Assembly (NCBI RefSeq): GCF_918697865.1
Contig: NZ_CAKKMV010000004.1
Span: 310,001-374,000 of the forward strand
Direction of reading: 5' to 3'
Origin: Massilia sp. Bi118
GTDB lineage: Bacteria > Pseudomonadota > Gammaproteobacteria > Burkholderiales > Burkholderiaceae_D
Length of the DNA: 64,000 bases
Both the position numbers and the translations under genes were made by a program. Below the pieces are notes generated by a model that was given only the letters and a program-made list of their open reading frames with translations, was not told where the DNA came from and made no database searches. The first letter of the stretch is position 1. Every line of letters starts with the position of its first letter. Shown here in pieces: positions 15,510 to 24,781 of the stretch.

Positions 15510-16802
15510 TTACAGCTGCGATCCCAGCAGTCCGGCGGCCCGGTCCAGTATCTCGTCCTGCCACGCCCGGTTTCGCCAGTCGTCCAGGCCTATCCTTTTG
15601 GCGCGCTCCAGGTCGGCCTCGAATACCGCCGTCTGGCGCCTGGCGAATCCTGCGTCGAAGACATCGAGATTCGCTTCGTCGTTGATGGCGAACGAGCGCG
15701 GATCGAAGTTGGTCGACCCCACCGTCACCCAGATGCCATCGACGATCATCATCTTCACGTGGTACATGGTTTGTTGGTATTCGTAGATCTCCGCCCCTGC
15801 TGCCAGCAATGGTCCCCAGCGTGACCGGGATGCACGCCGCACGACGTTCCAGTCGATATTCTCCCCTGGGACGATGATGCGCACGCGTACGCCGCGCCGC
15901 GCCGCGGCCGCAAGCTCGGCAATGGCCGCTTCGTCCGGCACGAAGTAAGAGGCGCTCAGGTCGATGGTTTTGGCGGCGGCCGCGATCGACATCAGGTAGA
16001 GCAGCTGCATGCTCTGCGCCCCGCCTCCTGGCGACGCGCTGAACATGTGCGCCCGCACGCCCTCCCCCTTCTGCTGTTCGGGAAAAAAGGCGTCGCCGTG
16101 CAGGGCTTCGCCGGTGGCTTCGATCCAGTTGTCCGCGAAAGTGGCTTGCATCTGCGCCACGACCGGGCCCGTCACCATGAAATGGGTGTCGCGCCACTCG
16201 TTGGGACCGCGCGCGTCGCCCCGCCATTTGTCGGCAATGCCGACGCCGCCGGTGAATCCTGTCAGGCCGTCGACCACCAGCAGCTTTCGGTGAGTCCGGT
16301 TGTTCAGCCTTTGCAGGTTGTACCAGCGCGGCGCATGGTAGCGCCGCACCTGGGCGCCACTCTCGCGCAAGCGTCGCAGCTGGGCGGCGTCGATCTGCCC
16401 GCCCACCCAGTCGAGCAGGACGAGCACCTTGACGCCCGCGCGGGCGCGCTCCGACAGAACGTCGACGAATTCGCGCGCAATGCTGCCCGAAAAGAAGATA
16501 TAACTTTCGAGGGTGATGCTGCGGCGCGCGGACCGCATCGCGTCCAGCATGGCGGGAAAGATCCGGTCGCCGTTGATCAGTTCCTCCACCTTGTTCCCGC
16601 TGACCAGATCGGGGCCGAGCAAGACGCCCATCGTGCGCACGAACTGCGGGTCGTGGGTGGAATGGAAGCCCTGGATCGGCCGGTCAATCTGCTTGTCGCC
16701 CAGGCTGAGGTTGAACACCAGCAGCGCCACGAAGACCGTGCAGGCCGACACGAGCAACGCACGCAAGCACCGTTTGGCGCGCGGCTTCATGCACCGATCC
16801 AT
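15510..16802 (-). CDS. Phospholipase D-family protein, cardiolipin synthase-like (ClsB type)
   Basis: A 430-residue phosphatidyltransferase of the PLD superfamily, expected to join phospholipids into cardiolipin at the inner membrane. An N-terminal hydrophobic segment (about residues 13-30) anchors it. Both HKD motifs are present: HRKLLVVDG with the following GGVGI around residue 170, and HVKMMIVDG with GSTNFDPRSF around residue 345. Length and layout fit ClsB/YbhO better than ClsA, which has two N-terminal membrane helices. ATG 16802 is used; ATG 16790 (MKPRAKR) would lose four residues. It is the first clearly high-GC core gene to the right of the island. Substrate choice cannot be read from the sequence. 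Confidence 0.88.
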   Translation of the reverse strand: MDRCMKPRAKRCLRALLVSACTVFVALLVFNLSLGDKQIDRPIQGFHSTHDPQFVRTMGVLLGPDLVSGNKVEELINGDRIFPAMLDAMRSARRSITLESYIFFSGSIAREFVDVLSERARAGVKVLVLLDWVGGQIDAAQLRRLRESGAQVRRYHAPRWYNLQRLNNRTHRKLLVVDGLTGFTGGVGIADKWRGDARGPNEWRDTHFMVTGPVVAQMQATFADNWIEATGEALHGDAFFPEQQKGEGVRAHMFSASPGGGAQSMQLLYLMSIAAAAKTIDLSASYFVPDEAAIAELAAAARRGVRVRIIVPGENIDWNVVRRASRSRWGPLLAAGAEIYEYQQTMYHVKMMIVDGIWVTVGSTNFDPRSFAINDEANLDVFDAGFARRQTAVFEADLERAKRIGLDDWRNRAWQDEILDRAAGLLGSQL

Positions 16803-17088
16803 CCCGGTGCGGCGTCCTCGAAGCGCGGCAACGCCCCGTCTTCGCTCGGCGCCGGGTCGAACGCCACCCTGCCGCGGGCCGGCGTGTAGCGAAGAGCATT
16901 GTCGAACAGCTTACGCATCAGGATGCACGCACACGGGTCTCCGGCTTATGGCAGGTCTTCCTGGTATGGTAGCGTGAGTGGGCGGCTCGTGCGTTCAGGC
17001 GTGCGCTAGTCCCTCCTTCAAGCGTGCTGCACTCTTTTCTGGCGTGCGGGAGAATTGCTTCACCACGATCGTATTGAAAGGGCCAGGC
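16803..17088. other. Divergent intergenic region
   Basis: 286 bp between the divergent cardiolipin synthase-like gene and the 92-residue gene. It should hold both promoters, but no hexamer pair or operator stands out, and the short frames here look like noise. Confidence 0.4.
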
Positions 17089-17367
17089 ATGAGCATCACC
17101 GTCAACAACACCACCCCGGACACCACCCGCATCACCCTGGTCGGCGAACTGCAGGATGGCAGCTTCAAGGCCAAGGTCATGCCGGAAACCGATGTCCCCT
17201 ACACGCCCTACTGGGACCAGCAGCTCGAGCAGCGCATGATCTACATCCAGCCGGATCCCGAGCAGCTGGAGGCCATCGTCACTGCCCTCAACGAGCGGCG
17301 CCTGAGCCTGGACCAGTTGCAAAGCTTCGGCAGCGCGGGCGGCGGCACCTCGGATATCCCCGTCTGA
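17089..17367 (+). CDS. Hypothetical 92-residue protein
   Basis: Unrecognised small soluble protein. ATG 17089 (MSITVNNTTPD) follows a GAAAGGG ribosome-binding site, and codon use is GC-rich like the chromosome. The first half is beta-rich (TTRITLVGELQDGSFKAKV); the second is an amphipathic helix (PEQLEAIVTALNERRLSLDQL) ending in a Gly-rich tail. There is no signal peptide or Cys. It converges with the monooxygenase-hydrolase gene, 8 bp apart. Translation signals suggest a real gene, but function is unknown. Confidence 0.7.
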   Translation: MSITVNNTTPDTTRITLVGELQDGSFKAKVMPETDVPYTPYWDQQLEQRMIYIQPDPEQLEAIVTALNERRLSLDQLQSFGSAGGGTSDIPV

Positions 17368-17375
17368 TCGGCGGC

Positions 17376-19862
17376 TCAGGGCGCAGCGGGCACCGGCTTT
17401 TCGTCATGCTCGACGTGGCCTGCGGCGATGCTCGCGTCCCCTTCCCCGCCGCGCGCCGCCAGCCGCTCCCGGGCAAATTCTCCTATCGTGTCGATGGCCG
17501 AGCGCGCGCTGGCCAGCTGCGCCCCCTGCAGCTGGAAAACGTGCCAGCGCTGCTCGAAGACCTCGAGCCCGCAATCGACGCCACATGCCTGCGCGTGCGC
17601 GGCCAGGCGCTGCGCATCGCCTAGCAGGATTTCGTCGCTGCCCACCTGGATCAGGAGCGGCGGGAAACCCGCCAGGTCGGCAGCAAGCGGCCTGTGTTCC
17701 GGCGCGTCCGGCGGGCAGGCATAGGCGCCGAAGGCTTGCCGCAGCCAGGCCGGGCGCAGCATCGGGTCTATCCCTGCCCTCGCCTCGATGCCGGGGTCTG
17801 ACACGTCCATGTCGGCGCCCGGCGACAGCATGGCCGCCCCGGCCGGCAGTTCCCGCTGCCGCAGACGCAGGCGCAGCAACAAAGCCATCGCCAGCGCGGC
17901 GCCGGCCGAATCGCCCGCCACCACGATCTGGTTCGCCCGCAGGCCGCCGGCCAGCAGCGCGTCATAACAGGCGACGGCGTCGTCCAGGGCCGCGGGATAT
18001 GGATGCTCTGGCGCGAGGCGGTAGTCCGGCGTCCACACTGGTACACCGGACGAACGCGCCAGCCGTGTCGTCAGGCCGCGATGGCTCCATGTCGAGCCCA
18101 GGCAGAACGCGCCGCCGTGCAGATACAGGATGGCGCCCGCGGACGCATGCCGCGGCAGCGCCAGGACTGCCGGCACGCCGCCCAGCATGCACCGTTCACG
18201 CCCGACCCTGAGCGCTGCCGGCATCAGTAGGCCGAGCACGTCGACCACCCGGCGCTGTGCATGCAGTCCAAGCGGCGGCCCCACGAGCGGCCGGAACACC
18301 GCGCGCAGCAGCAGCCGGTTCTGTGCCGCGAACACTTCCTCCAGGCGCGAGGGCGGCGGCAGCACCCTGGTTTCATAGGGGACGGCGCCGGGCCGCGTGA
18401 ACTGGTAGGCGCTCAGGCGCGCATGCCTGGCCAGCCAGCGGTAGCTCAGCGTGAAGCCGGGCCAGTTGACGGTGTTGCGGCCATTCGCATCGAGATACCA
18501 GCTGTTGCAGCCGACCCAGGCGCTCTTCTCGAGCCGGGCCTGAATCGACGCATTGAACGCCCGGTGCGGCGCAGCCTGGACTTCGATCTCCGTCGCGCCG
18601 CTTACGCGCCGTGCTTCCAGCGCCCGCAGCACGTGGGCGAACTGGCTCTCCAGCATATAGATGATCGAGTTGTGCCCGAGGTTCGTGTTCGGTCCGTACA
18701 GCATGAAGAAGTTCGGGAAGCCCGGCACCGTCATGCCCAGATAGCTCGAGGCGCCGCCGGCCCATGCCGCGGTCAGATCGAGGCCGCCGCGGCCGGTGAT
18801 GCGCATCGGCGCCAGGAAGCGCGTCGCCGCGAAGCCGGTGCCGTAGACGATGACATCGGCCGCGTGCCGCTTGCCGTCGGCGGTTTCGATGCCGTCCGGG
18901 GTGATGCGGACGATGCCCTCGGTGACCAGTTCGACGTTCGGGCGGCTGAAGGTTTCCAGGTAGTCGCTGGACAGCAGGACACGCTTGCAGCCGATCGGGT
19001 AGTCCGGGGTGAGCCTGGCGCGCAGCGAAGCGTCGGGCACCTGGCGCGCCAGCATGCGGCGGAACGGCATCCCGGCGGCCACCTGCAGGATCCACCGGGC
19101 GCGCGTAAACGCCAGGGCCCGCGATTCGTACTGGCTGTAGATGATGGCGCGGTGCAGGCGCATGGTCCAGGGCATCGCTTTGAATAGCGCCTTGCGCCAG
19201 GCCGGGTATGGCTTATCGGGACGCGGGATGATCCACGACGGCGAGCGCTGGAACACCGCCAGGCTCGCCACGGATGGCGCAATCGCCGGCACGAACTGGG
19301 TGCTCGACGCGCCGGTGCCGATCACGGCGACGCGTTTGCCGGCAAGCGAAACACCATGATCCCAGCGCGACGAATGGAAGGCCGGTCCGCGGAAGCTCTC
19401 GATGCCTTCGATCCGCGGAAGAATCGGATTGCTCAGCTGCCCGGTCGCCGTGATCAGCGTGCGTGCGGCCAGTTCCTCGCCATCGCGCAGGCGCACCCGC
19501 CATAAGCCCGCGGGCTCGTCGAAAGCCGCTTCGCTGACTTCCGCATGGCAGCGCAGGTGATCGGCCAGTCCATATTTGTCCGCGCAGTGGCGCAGGTAGG
19601 CGTGAATCTCGTCCTGGCTGGCGAAGCGGCGCGACCAGTCCGGATTCGGCTCGAAGGAAAAGGAGTACAGGTGGGACGGCACATCGCAGGCGGCGCCGGG
19701 ATAGGTATTGTCGCGCCAGACCCCGCCGACACCCGCGCCGCGCTCGAGGATCAGGAAATCGCGGATGCCCGCACGCTTCAGCATGACGGCCATGCCGATG
19801 CCGCCAAAACCGCCGCCGACGATCAGGACCTCGTGGACCTGTGCTGGTATGGATGCGCCCAT
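17376..19862 (-). CDS. Baeyer-Villiger-type flavin monooxygenase fused to an alpha/beta hydrolase
   Basis: An 828-residue two-enzyme fusion. The first ~490 residues are a flavoprotein monooxygenase: GGGFGGIG for FAD, FRGPAFHSSRWDHG matching the Baeyer-Villiger fingerprint FxGxxxHxxxW(P/D), and GTGASS for NADPH. From about residue 520 an HSL-type alpha/beta hydrolase follows, with LYLHGGAFCLGS as oxyanion hole, AGDSAGAALA as Ser elbow, and late Asp and His (SDEILLGDA, QRWHVFQL). ATG 19862 follows a strong GGGGGGAGAG ribosome-binding site; the longer frame to 19901 lacks one. A ketone could be oxidised to an ester and hydrolysed by the same chain. The substrate (steroid, alkanone or cyclic ketone) is unknown. 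It stands alone, convergent with the 92-residue gene. Confidence 0.9.
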   Translation of the reverse strand: MGASIPAQVHEVLIVGGGFGGIGMAVMLKRAGIRDFLILERGAGVGGVWRDNTYPGAACDVPSHLYSFSFEPNPDWSRRFASQDEIHAYLRHCADKYGLADHLRCHAEVSEAAFDEPAGLWRVRLRDGEELAARTLITATGQLSNPILPRIEGIESFRGPAFHSSRWDHGVSLAGKRVAVIGTGASSTQFVPAIAPSVASLAVFQRSPSWIIPRPDKPYPAWRKALFKAMPWTMRLHRAIIYSQYESRALAFTRARWILQVAAGMPFRRMLARQVPDASLRARLTPDYPIGCKRVLLSSDYLETFSRPNVELVTEGIVRITPDGIETADGKRHAADVIVYGTGFAATRFLAPMRITGRGGLDLTAAWAGGASSYLGMTVPGFPNFFMLYGPNTNLGHNSIIYMLESQFAHVLRALEARRVSGATEIEVQAAPHRAFNASIQARLEKSAWVGCNSWYLDANGRNTVNWPGFTLSYRWLARHARLSAYQFTRPGAVPYETRVLPPPSRLEEVFAAQNRLLLRAVFRPLVGPPLGLHAQRRVVDVLGLLMPAALRVGRERCMLGGVPAVLALPRHASAGAILYLHGGAFCLGSTWSHRGLTTRLARSSGVPVWTPDYRLAPEHPYPAALDDAVACYDALLAGGLRANQIVVAGDSAGAALAMALLLRLRLRQRELPAGAAMLSPGADMDVSDPGIEARAGIDPMLRPAWLRQAFGAYACPPDAPEHRPLAADLAGFPPLLIQVGSDEILLGDAQRLAAHAQACGVDCGLEVFEQRWHVFQLQGAQLASARSAIDTIGEFARERLAARGGEGDASIAAGHVEHDEKPVPAAP

Positions 19863-20016
19863 CTCTCCCCCCGCGATTGTTCGCTTTTTATTAACGAACA
19901 TGCTAACGGTAGACCGGGATTTGCGCCAGCGTCCTACAGCACACCGCTGTCCGCGCCGACAGCATGCAAGCAGGCGCCGGGCGATAATCGCTCATCATGC
20001 AAATGGGAGAGCAACC

Positions 20017-20394
20017 ATGAGCGCATCAGAGAGCAAGAACAGCGATTCCCCCGCACTGGGCATCGGCGGGGCCACCAGCGGCGAGGCTGGATCCACCCTC
20101 ACCCACGAATCCATGGCCGAAACGGGCGGCAGCGGCGGCGACGCCCTGACCAAACCGCGTGACGAGGAAATCGCCGGCGCGGGGGTATCCGGCAAGACCC
20201 AGGGTGACAAGCTTCAGCACGCGGTCGATGCCGCAAGCGGACCGGAAGGCGCCGGCACCGCGGCTACCGCGACCGCACGTGGCGCCCAGGACACACGCAG
20301 CCAGCAGGCCGGCATCCAGGAGACCGGACTCGGCACGCCAGAGACCGGCGGCAACCAGTCGGAAGCCGACCTGGCGCCGCCGCATCATCCCTGA
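20017..20394 (+). CDS. Low-complexity hydrophilic hypothetical protein
   Basis: A 125-residue protein made mostly of Gly, Ala, Thr, Ser, Gln and Glu, with no hydrophobic core, so probably disordered. ATG 20017 follows GGGAGAG. The composition resembles stress- or desiccation-associated small proteins found in Massilia-like genomes, but there is no diagnostic motif. It ends immediately before the convergent copper-protein gene. Function unknown. Confidence 0.6.
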   Translation: MSASESKNSDSPALGIGGATSGEAGSTLTHESMAETGGSGGDALTKPRDEEIAGAGVSGKTQGDKLQHAVDAASGPEGAGTAATATARGAQDTRSQQAGIQETGLGTPETGGNQSEADLAPPHHP

Positions 20395-20739
20395 TCAGGG
20401 CGCGCCGTCCATCGCGATGCAAGCCTCCGCGCAGCGGCGGCAGGCTTGCGCGCAGGCCTGGCAGTGGTCCATCTGGTGCTTGCTGCATTCATTGCTGCAG
20501 GCCGTGCAGATTTCTGCACACAGGCGGCACAGTCGGGCCGCGAAGTCGCTGCCGCGCGCCATGTAGCCGGCAGCTAGTCGGCAGATCGCGGCGCAGTCCA
20601 TGTCCAGCGCGATGCAGCGCGCCATCATTTTCACGTCGTCTTCCTGCAGGCAGGCCGTCGAGCAGTTGTCGCAGGCCGCCGCGCAGGCGTTGCAGGCGTC
20701 GATACAGGCCTGGTATTCCGGGTGCTGAAAATCGGACAT
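20395..20739 (-). CDS. Four-helix-bundle copper-binding protein (Csp family)
   Basis: A 114-residue Cys-rich helical protein of the Csp/DUF326 family, which stores many Cu(I) ions along the core of a four-helix bundle. Cysteines are spaced at helix intervals: ACIDACNACAAACDNC, CIALDMDCAAIC, CRLCAEICTAC and HCQACAQACRRCAEAC. There is no signal peptide, so it resembles cytosolic Csp3 rather than exported Csp1. ATG 20739 follows GGAGGATGAG. No copper ATPase or CueR-type regulator adjoins it. Metal identity is inferred from the family. Confidence 0.92.
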   Translation of the reverse strand: MSDFQHPEYQACIDACNACAAACDNCSTACLQEDDVKMMARCIALDMDCAAICRLAAGYMARGSDFAARLCRLCAEICTACSNECSKHQMDHCQACAQACRRCAEACIAMDGAP

Positions 20740-20814
20740 CTCATCCTCCGTCGAGTGATAGGCGTCCAGCCTAGCACGCGACAGAGAATGGATTCGTACG
20801 AATGAACTCCGGGC

Positions 20815-22113
20815 TCAGCGGCTTGCGGACGAGCCCTTGACGACTGCCCCGCCCTTCATCACGAACTTCACGCGGGTCAGCTCGGCCGGGTCCTTCAGCG
20901 GATCGCCGTCGACGGCAATCAGGTCGGCATATTTGCCGCTGCTGACCGAGCCGATGCGGTCCTTCCAGCCCAGCAGGTCGGCGGCGTTGATGGTCGCCGC
21001 CTGGATAGCCTGCATCGGGCTCATCCCGTACTGGACCATGTAGTGGAACTGCCGCGCGTTGTCGCCGTGCGGGTAGACGCCGGCGTCGGTGCCGAAAGCC
21101 ATCTTGACGCCGGCCTTGAAGGCTTTGCGGAAGTTGTCGCGCTGGAGCTGGCCGAGCGCGCGTTCTTTGTCCAGCGATTCCTGCAGCATGCCGGCCTTGG
21201 CGCCTTCCTGCAGGATGTAGTCGTCGTTGTAGATGTCCATCACAAAATACGTGCCCTTTTCGCGCGCCAGGCGGATGCCTTCGTCGTCGACCAGGCTCGC
21301 ATGCTCGACCGAATCGACGCCGGCCAGGATGGCGTCGCGGATGCTGCTGGCGCCGTGCGCATGCGCGGCCACGCGGCGGCCGAGCTTGTGCGCTTCCTCG
21401 ACGATGGCCTTCATTTCCTCCAGCGTGAACTGCTGGGCGCCCGGTTCGTCGCCTTTCGACAGCACGCCGCCCGAGGCGCAGATCTTGATGGTGTCGGCGC
21501 CGTACTTGGCCATTTCGCGCACCTTGGCGCGCGCCGCCCACGGGCCGTCGGCCACGCCGTTTTCGGTGTAATGGAAATCGTGCGGCAGCAGGTTGTTGTC
21601 GCAATGGCCGCCCTGGATGCCCAGCGCGTAGCCGGCCACGCGCATGCGCGGCCCTTGCAGTTCGCCCTCGTTGATGGCGTCGCGCAGGGCGATATCGCCG
21701 AAACCGCTGGCGCCGACGTTACGCACGGTGGTGAAGCCGGCGTTCAGCGTCACCTGGGCCGAATGGGCGCCGTACATGGCGGCACGGATGTCGGACACGC
21801 CCAGCGAGGCGTAGCCATGCTGGTTCGGGTTGCCAGTCAGGTGGACGTGGGCGTCGACCAGGCCGGGCAGCACGGTGGCGCCCGACAGGTCGACCACTTC
21901 CGCGCCGGCCGGCACGCTCACGCTGGCACTCGGCCCCACGGCGGCGATGCGCTCGCCCTTGATCAGGATGGTCTGGTTCTCCAGTACCTTGCCGGCGACC
22001 ACGTCGACCAGCTTGCCGGCGCGGACGACGACGACATGCTCGCCCGAGGCGGCGTGGACGGAAGCGGCAATGCCGAGGGCGGCCAGGGTGGCTGCGATTG
22101 CTTTCAGTTTCAT
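20815..22113 (-). CDS. Secreted amidohydrolase-family enzyme (prolidase/imidazolonepropionase-like)
   Basis: A 432-residue metal-dependent hydrolase of the amidohydrolase superfamily. It starts with a signal peptide (MKLKAIAATLAALGIAASVHAA), so it acts in the periplasm. Metal-site motifs are seen in order: DAHVHL, a likely bridging Lys in TIKICASGG, AHAHGASS, SVEHAS and FGTDAGVYPHG. The C-terminal SGKYADLIAVDGDP strand is typical. Close relatives are annotated as Xaa-Pro dipeptidases or organophosphate-degrading lactonase-like enzymes, so substrate is uncertain. ATG 22113 overlaps the pnuC stop as ATGA, giving translational coupling. The longer open frame to 22608 is pnuC read in another frame. 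Confidence 0.88.
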   Translation of the reverse strand: MKLKAIAATLAALGIAASVHAASGEHVVVVRAGKLVDVVAGKVLENQTILIKGERIAAVGPSASVSVPAGAEVVDLSGATVLPGLVDAHVHLTGNPNQHGYASLGVSDIRAAMYGAHSAQVTLNAGFTTVRNVGASGFGDIALRDAINEGELQGPRMRVAGYALGIQGGHCDNNLLPHDFHYTENGVADGPWAARAKVREMAKYGADTIKICASGGVLSKGDEPGAQQFTLEEMKAIVEEAHKLGRRVAAHAHGASSIRDAILAGVDSVEHASLVDDEGIRLAREKGTYFVMDIYNDDYILQEGAKAGMLQESLDKERALGQLQRDNFRKAFKAGVKMAFGTDAGVYPHGDNARQFHYMVQYGMSPMQAIQAATINAADLLGWKDRIGSVSSGKYADLIAVDGDPLKDPAELTRVKFVMKGGAVVKGSSASR

Positions 22114-22739
22114 GGGCGGATGTTCTCGAGGGATGGCGGCGCGGCCAGCTTGTGCCAGTTGCGCCAGGAAACCAGGGCGTTGATCCAGAAGCCGGCGTAC
22201 AGGACGGCGGTCAGGTGCAGCCCGCGGCTGAAATACAGCGGTGTGGCGATCGTGTTCACCAGCAGCCAGAAGCCCCAGTTCTCCACGCGGCGCTGCATCA
22301 TCAGCAGCTGACCGATGATGCTGAAAACCAGCACGGCGGAATCGATGAAAGGCGCGTAGGCGTTCGTGAAGTGGTGCAGTATGGCGCCGTAGGCGGCGGT
22401 TGCACCCAGGCCCAGCGGCAGGATCCACAGCAGGCTGTTGGCGCCGGCGTGGGTGACGGGCAGCGGTTCGCCATGCTGGCCGCGCAGCCACTTCCACCAG
22501 CCGATGATGCCGGTGACGACGAAGAACACCTGCAGCGCGACGTCGGCGTACAGCCGGTTCTGTGCGAACAGGAGACCGAACAGCGCGGTGCCGGCGATGC
22601 CGGTCCACCAGGTGTGGACGTTATTCCGTCCGGCGAGGACGATGGCGACCGCCGTAAAGACGTTGGCCGCCAGCTCGAGCGGTGCGGTTGCGGCCAGCGC
22701 CGCATAAATGCTCGCCAGTCCCTGCCCTGCCTGGTTCAT
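22110..22739 (-). CDS. pnuC: Nicotinamide riboside transporter PnuC
   Basis: A 209-residue inner-membrane facilitator for nicotinamide riboside, with about seven hydrophobic segments. Family features include LELAANVFTAVAIVLAGRNN, a WWTGIAG turn, the YADVALQVFFVVTGIIGWWKW block, and a C-terminal WLLVNTIATPLYFSRGL segment. ATG 22739. Its stop overlaps the amidohydrolase start by four bases, so the two are co-expressed. It fits the NAD theme of this region (nadB, sirtuin, nadC, nadA within 11 kb), though not in the same operon. No NAD-responsive riboswitch was recognised upstream. Confidence 0.9.
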   Translation of the reverse strand: MNQAGQGLASIYAALAATAPLELAANVFTAVAIVLAGRNNVHTWWTGIAGTALFGLLFAQNRLYADVALQVFFVVTGIIGWWKWLRGQHGEPLPVTHAGANSLLWILPLGLGATAAYGAILHHFTNAYAPFIDSAVLVFSIIGQLLMMQRRVENWGFWLLVNTIATPLYFSRGLHLTAVLYAGFWINALVSWRNWHKLAAPPSLENIRP

Positions 22740-22807
22740 TCGCGCTCCTGTGAAGAGAAGCGTGTACTGTACGTCAGCAGACGGGACTATTGCAAGAGAG
22801 GAACGCT

Positions 22808-23308
22808 TTACTCCAGGCGGATCGTCTTGTGTTCGCTGTCGAGATCCGGCTTGTCGCCGGTGATGGCGGCCTTGGCCATGGCGAAGATCCGGACCATTTT
22901 GCTGTCGTTCGAATCCCAGTATTCGGCCGAGTGCGGATCGACGCGGATCAGGACCACGTGCTCGTCTTCGGGGCCGGCCGGGAACCAGGCCTGCACGGCG
23001 GAGTTCCACATGGCGCGGATGCGCTCGCGGTCGACCACGCGCTCGGCGGTGCCGCTGACGGAAACATAGAGGCTGTTGTCGTTGTCGGCAAAGCCGAGGT
23101 TGACCTGCGGGCGGTGGGCGATGCACTCCCATAGCGCGGTCAGGGTCGAGGTGTAGAACCAGATCCCGCCTTCGTCGTCGACCTGCTGCTGGGTCATCGG
23201 CTGGCTCAGCAGGTGGCCGTGGGGGTCCTGCCAGGTGAACATCGGGAAGCGTACGTGCTTGACTTTCTCGGCCAGCTTGGCCACTTCTGCGGCGTGGTGG
23301 GTGCTCAT
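22808..23308 (-). CDS. Pyridoxamine 5'-phosphate oxidase-fold general stress protein
   Basis: A 166-residue flavin-binding split-barrel protein of the general stress protein 26 / PNPOx-like group. ATG 23308 (MSTHHAAEVAKL) is chosen over the upstream frame, which lacks similarity. Typical strands are seen: VKHVRFPMFTWQDPHGHLLSQPM, GGIWFYTS, QVNLGFAD, YVSVSGTAERV and the late EYWDSNDSKMVRIFAM. Relatives bind FMN or F420, and most have no known reaction. It sits 68 bp upstream of pnuC on the same strand and may share its transcript. A stress role is by family analogy only. Confidence 0.85.
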   Translation of the reverse strand: MSTHHAAEVAKLAEKVKHVRFPMFTWQDPHGHLLSQPMTQQQVDDEGGIWFYTSTLTALWECIAHRPQVNLGFADNDNSLYVSVSGTAERVVDRERIRAMWNSAVQAWFPAGPEDEHVVLIRVDPHSAEYWDSNDSKMVRIFAMAKAAITGDKPDLDSEHKTIRLE

Positions 23309-23488
23309 CGGATTGTCCTCATGGTGAAGTATTTTTACCCATCTTAGCGACCGCAAGAATCCGGGTCGGTGCGGCGGCGAACCATCGAAGCACAGCTTTT
23401 TTGAGACCCATCAACGATGCCAACAAGCGCGAAAAACGCACGATGGGCCGGAAATATAATTGCGGTTTAGCGCCGGAGTCCATGCCGA

Positions 23489-24769
23489 ATGAACCGCATC
23501 CACCGCCATGCACAGTCGTTTCCGGACCTGGCCGGGATGGGTGGGCAGCATCCGCCGGCCGTGGACGACGCGGGGCTGGCCGAAGCAGCGAGCGGCAAAG
23601 CGCACACACGGACCAGGCTGGTGGTGCATCTGGTCGAATCGCTCGCCAGCGCCAAGCTGGACATGGATCTCCTGAACCTGATCCGCCACCTGCCGGACGA
23701 ACGCTACCGGCATACCATCCTTTGCCTGCGCGACCAGGGCGACTACGAAGCCGGCCTGCGCGAGCATGGGGTGGACGTCCTCAACCTGCACCAGCGCGAT
23801 GAAGGCCAGCTGCCCTGGCGGCAGCTCTACCGCGTGCTGCGCACCCTGCGGCCCGACCTGATCCACACCCGCAATTGTTCCGGCCTTCCCGCCCAGCTGG
23901 TGGCGGCGCTGGCCGGCGTGCGGCTGCGCGTGCATGCCGAGCACGGGCGCGGACTGGCCGGCCGCGGGCGCATCGGCGTGCGCGACCGGCTGCTGCGGCG
24001 CCTGCTGTGTCCGCTGGTCGACCACTTCATCGCCGACAGCAGCGATCTCGAACACTGGCTGGTCGATGCCATCGGCGCCGAACCGATGCGCGTCTCGCAG
24101 ATACCGAATGGGGTCGACAGCGTGCAGTTTCATCCGCGCCTGGGGCCGGCCGCCGCCGTCGGCCCGGCCGGCTTCATGCATGACGGCGTATTCGTCATCG
24201 GCAGCGTCGCCCGCATGGATGACAGCGCCGGCCACGCAAGCCTGGTCGAGGCCTTCCTGCGCCTGATCGCCTCACCCCATCCCGCCCACCAGCGCCTGCG
24301 CCTGATGATCATCGGCGACGGTCCGGCCCGCGCCGAATGCCAGGCAATGCTGAACCGCGCCGGCGCCGGCGCACGCGCCTGGTTGCCTGGCGCCCGCGGC
24401 GACACCGCCCAGCTGCTGCGCGCGATGGACCTGTTCGTGCTGCCGGCTTTGCAGGAGGACCGCTCGAACGCGATCCTGGAAGCGATGGCCAGCGGCCTGC
24501 CGGTGGTGGCGACGGCGGTCGGCTGCAATAGCGAGCTGGTGCATGCGGGCTTTACCGGCATCCTGGTGCCGCCGCTATCGGTGGAGCTGCTGGCGGCGGC
24601 GGTGTCGGACTATTGCAGGATTCCGGAAATGGCGGCGCGGCATGGCGCACGTGCCCGCAGCCAGGTGATCGCCAGGCACAGCATGCCGGCGATGGCGCGC
24701 GACTATCTTGCCGTCTACGATGGGCTGACCGGCGCCGAAACGCCGGAATCTCCCAGGCGCGAGGCTTGA
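23489..24769 (+). CDS. GT4 glycosyltransferase, XrtA/PEP-CTERM exopolysaccharide type
   Basis: A 426-residue GT-B fold retaining glycosyltransferase. The N-terminal acceptor domain begins LVVHLVESLASAKLDMDLLNL, and HTRNCSGL and HAEHGRGLAGR resemble the TIGR03088-type enzymes linked to the XrtA system. The C-terminal donor domain includes IPNGVDSVQF, IGSVARMDD, IIGDGP, WLPGARGD, LFVLPALQEDRSNAILEAMASGLPVVAT and the EXE-like E of NSELVHAG. The first ~35 residues are poorly conserved, and a later start is possible. It lies 12 bp upstream of a second XrtA-type glycosyltransferase, so the two form a polysaccharide operon fragment. The sugar transferred is unknown. Confidence 0.85.
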   Translation: MNRIHRHAQSFPDLAGMGGQHPPAVDDAGLAEAASGKAHTRTRLVVHLVESLASAKLDMDLLNLIRHLPDERYRHTILCLRDQGDYEAGLREHGVDVLNLHQRDEGQLPWRQLYRVLRTLRPDLIHTRNCSGLPAQLVAALAGVRLRVHAEHGRGLAGRGRIGVRDRLLRRLLCPLVDHFIADSSDLEHWLVDAIGAEPMRVSQIPNGVDSVQFHPRLGPAAAVGPAGFMHDGVFVIGSVARMDDSAGHASLVEAFLRLIASPHPAHQRLRLMIIGDGPARAECQAMLNRAGAGARAWLPGARGDTAQLLRAMDLFVLPALQEDRSNAILEAMASGLPVVATAVGCNSELVHAGFTGILVPPLSVELLAAAVSDYCRIPEMAARHGARARSQVIARHSMPAMARDYLAVYDGLTGAETPESPRREA

Positions 24770-24781
24770 GCGGGCCCTTGC

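Noticed and set aside
20815..22608. One long minus-strand gene joining the amidohydrolase with sequence upstream
   Set aside because: The upstream part is pnuC in another frame; the amidohydrolase has its own ATG at 22113 with a signal peptide, overlapping the pnuC stop.
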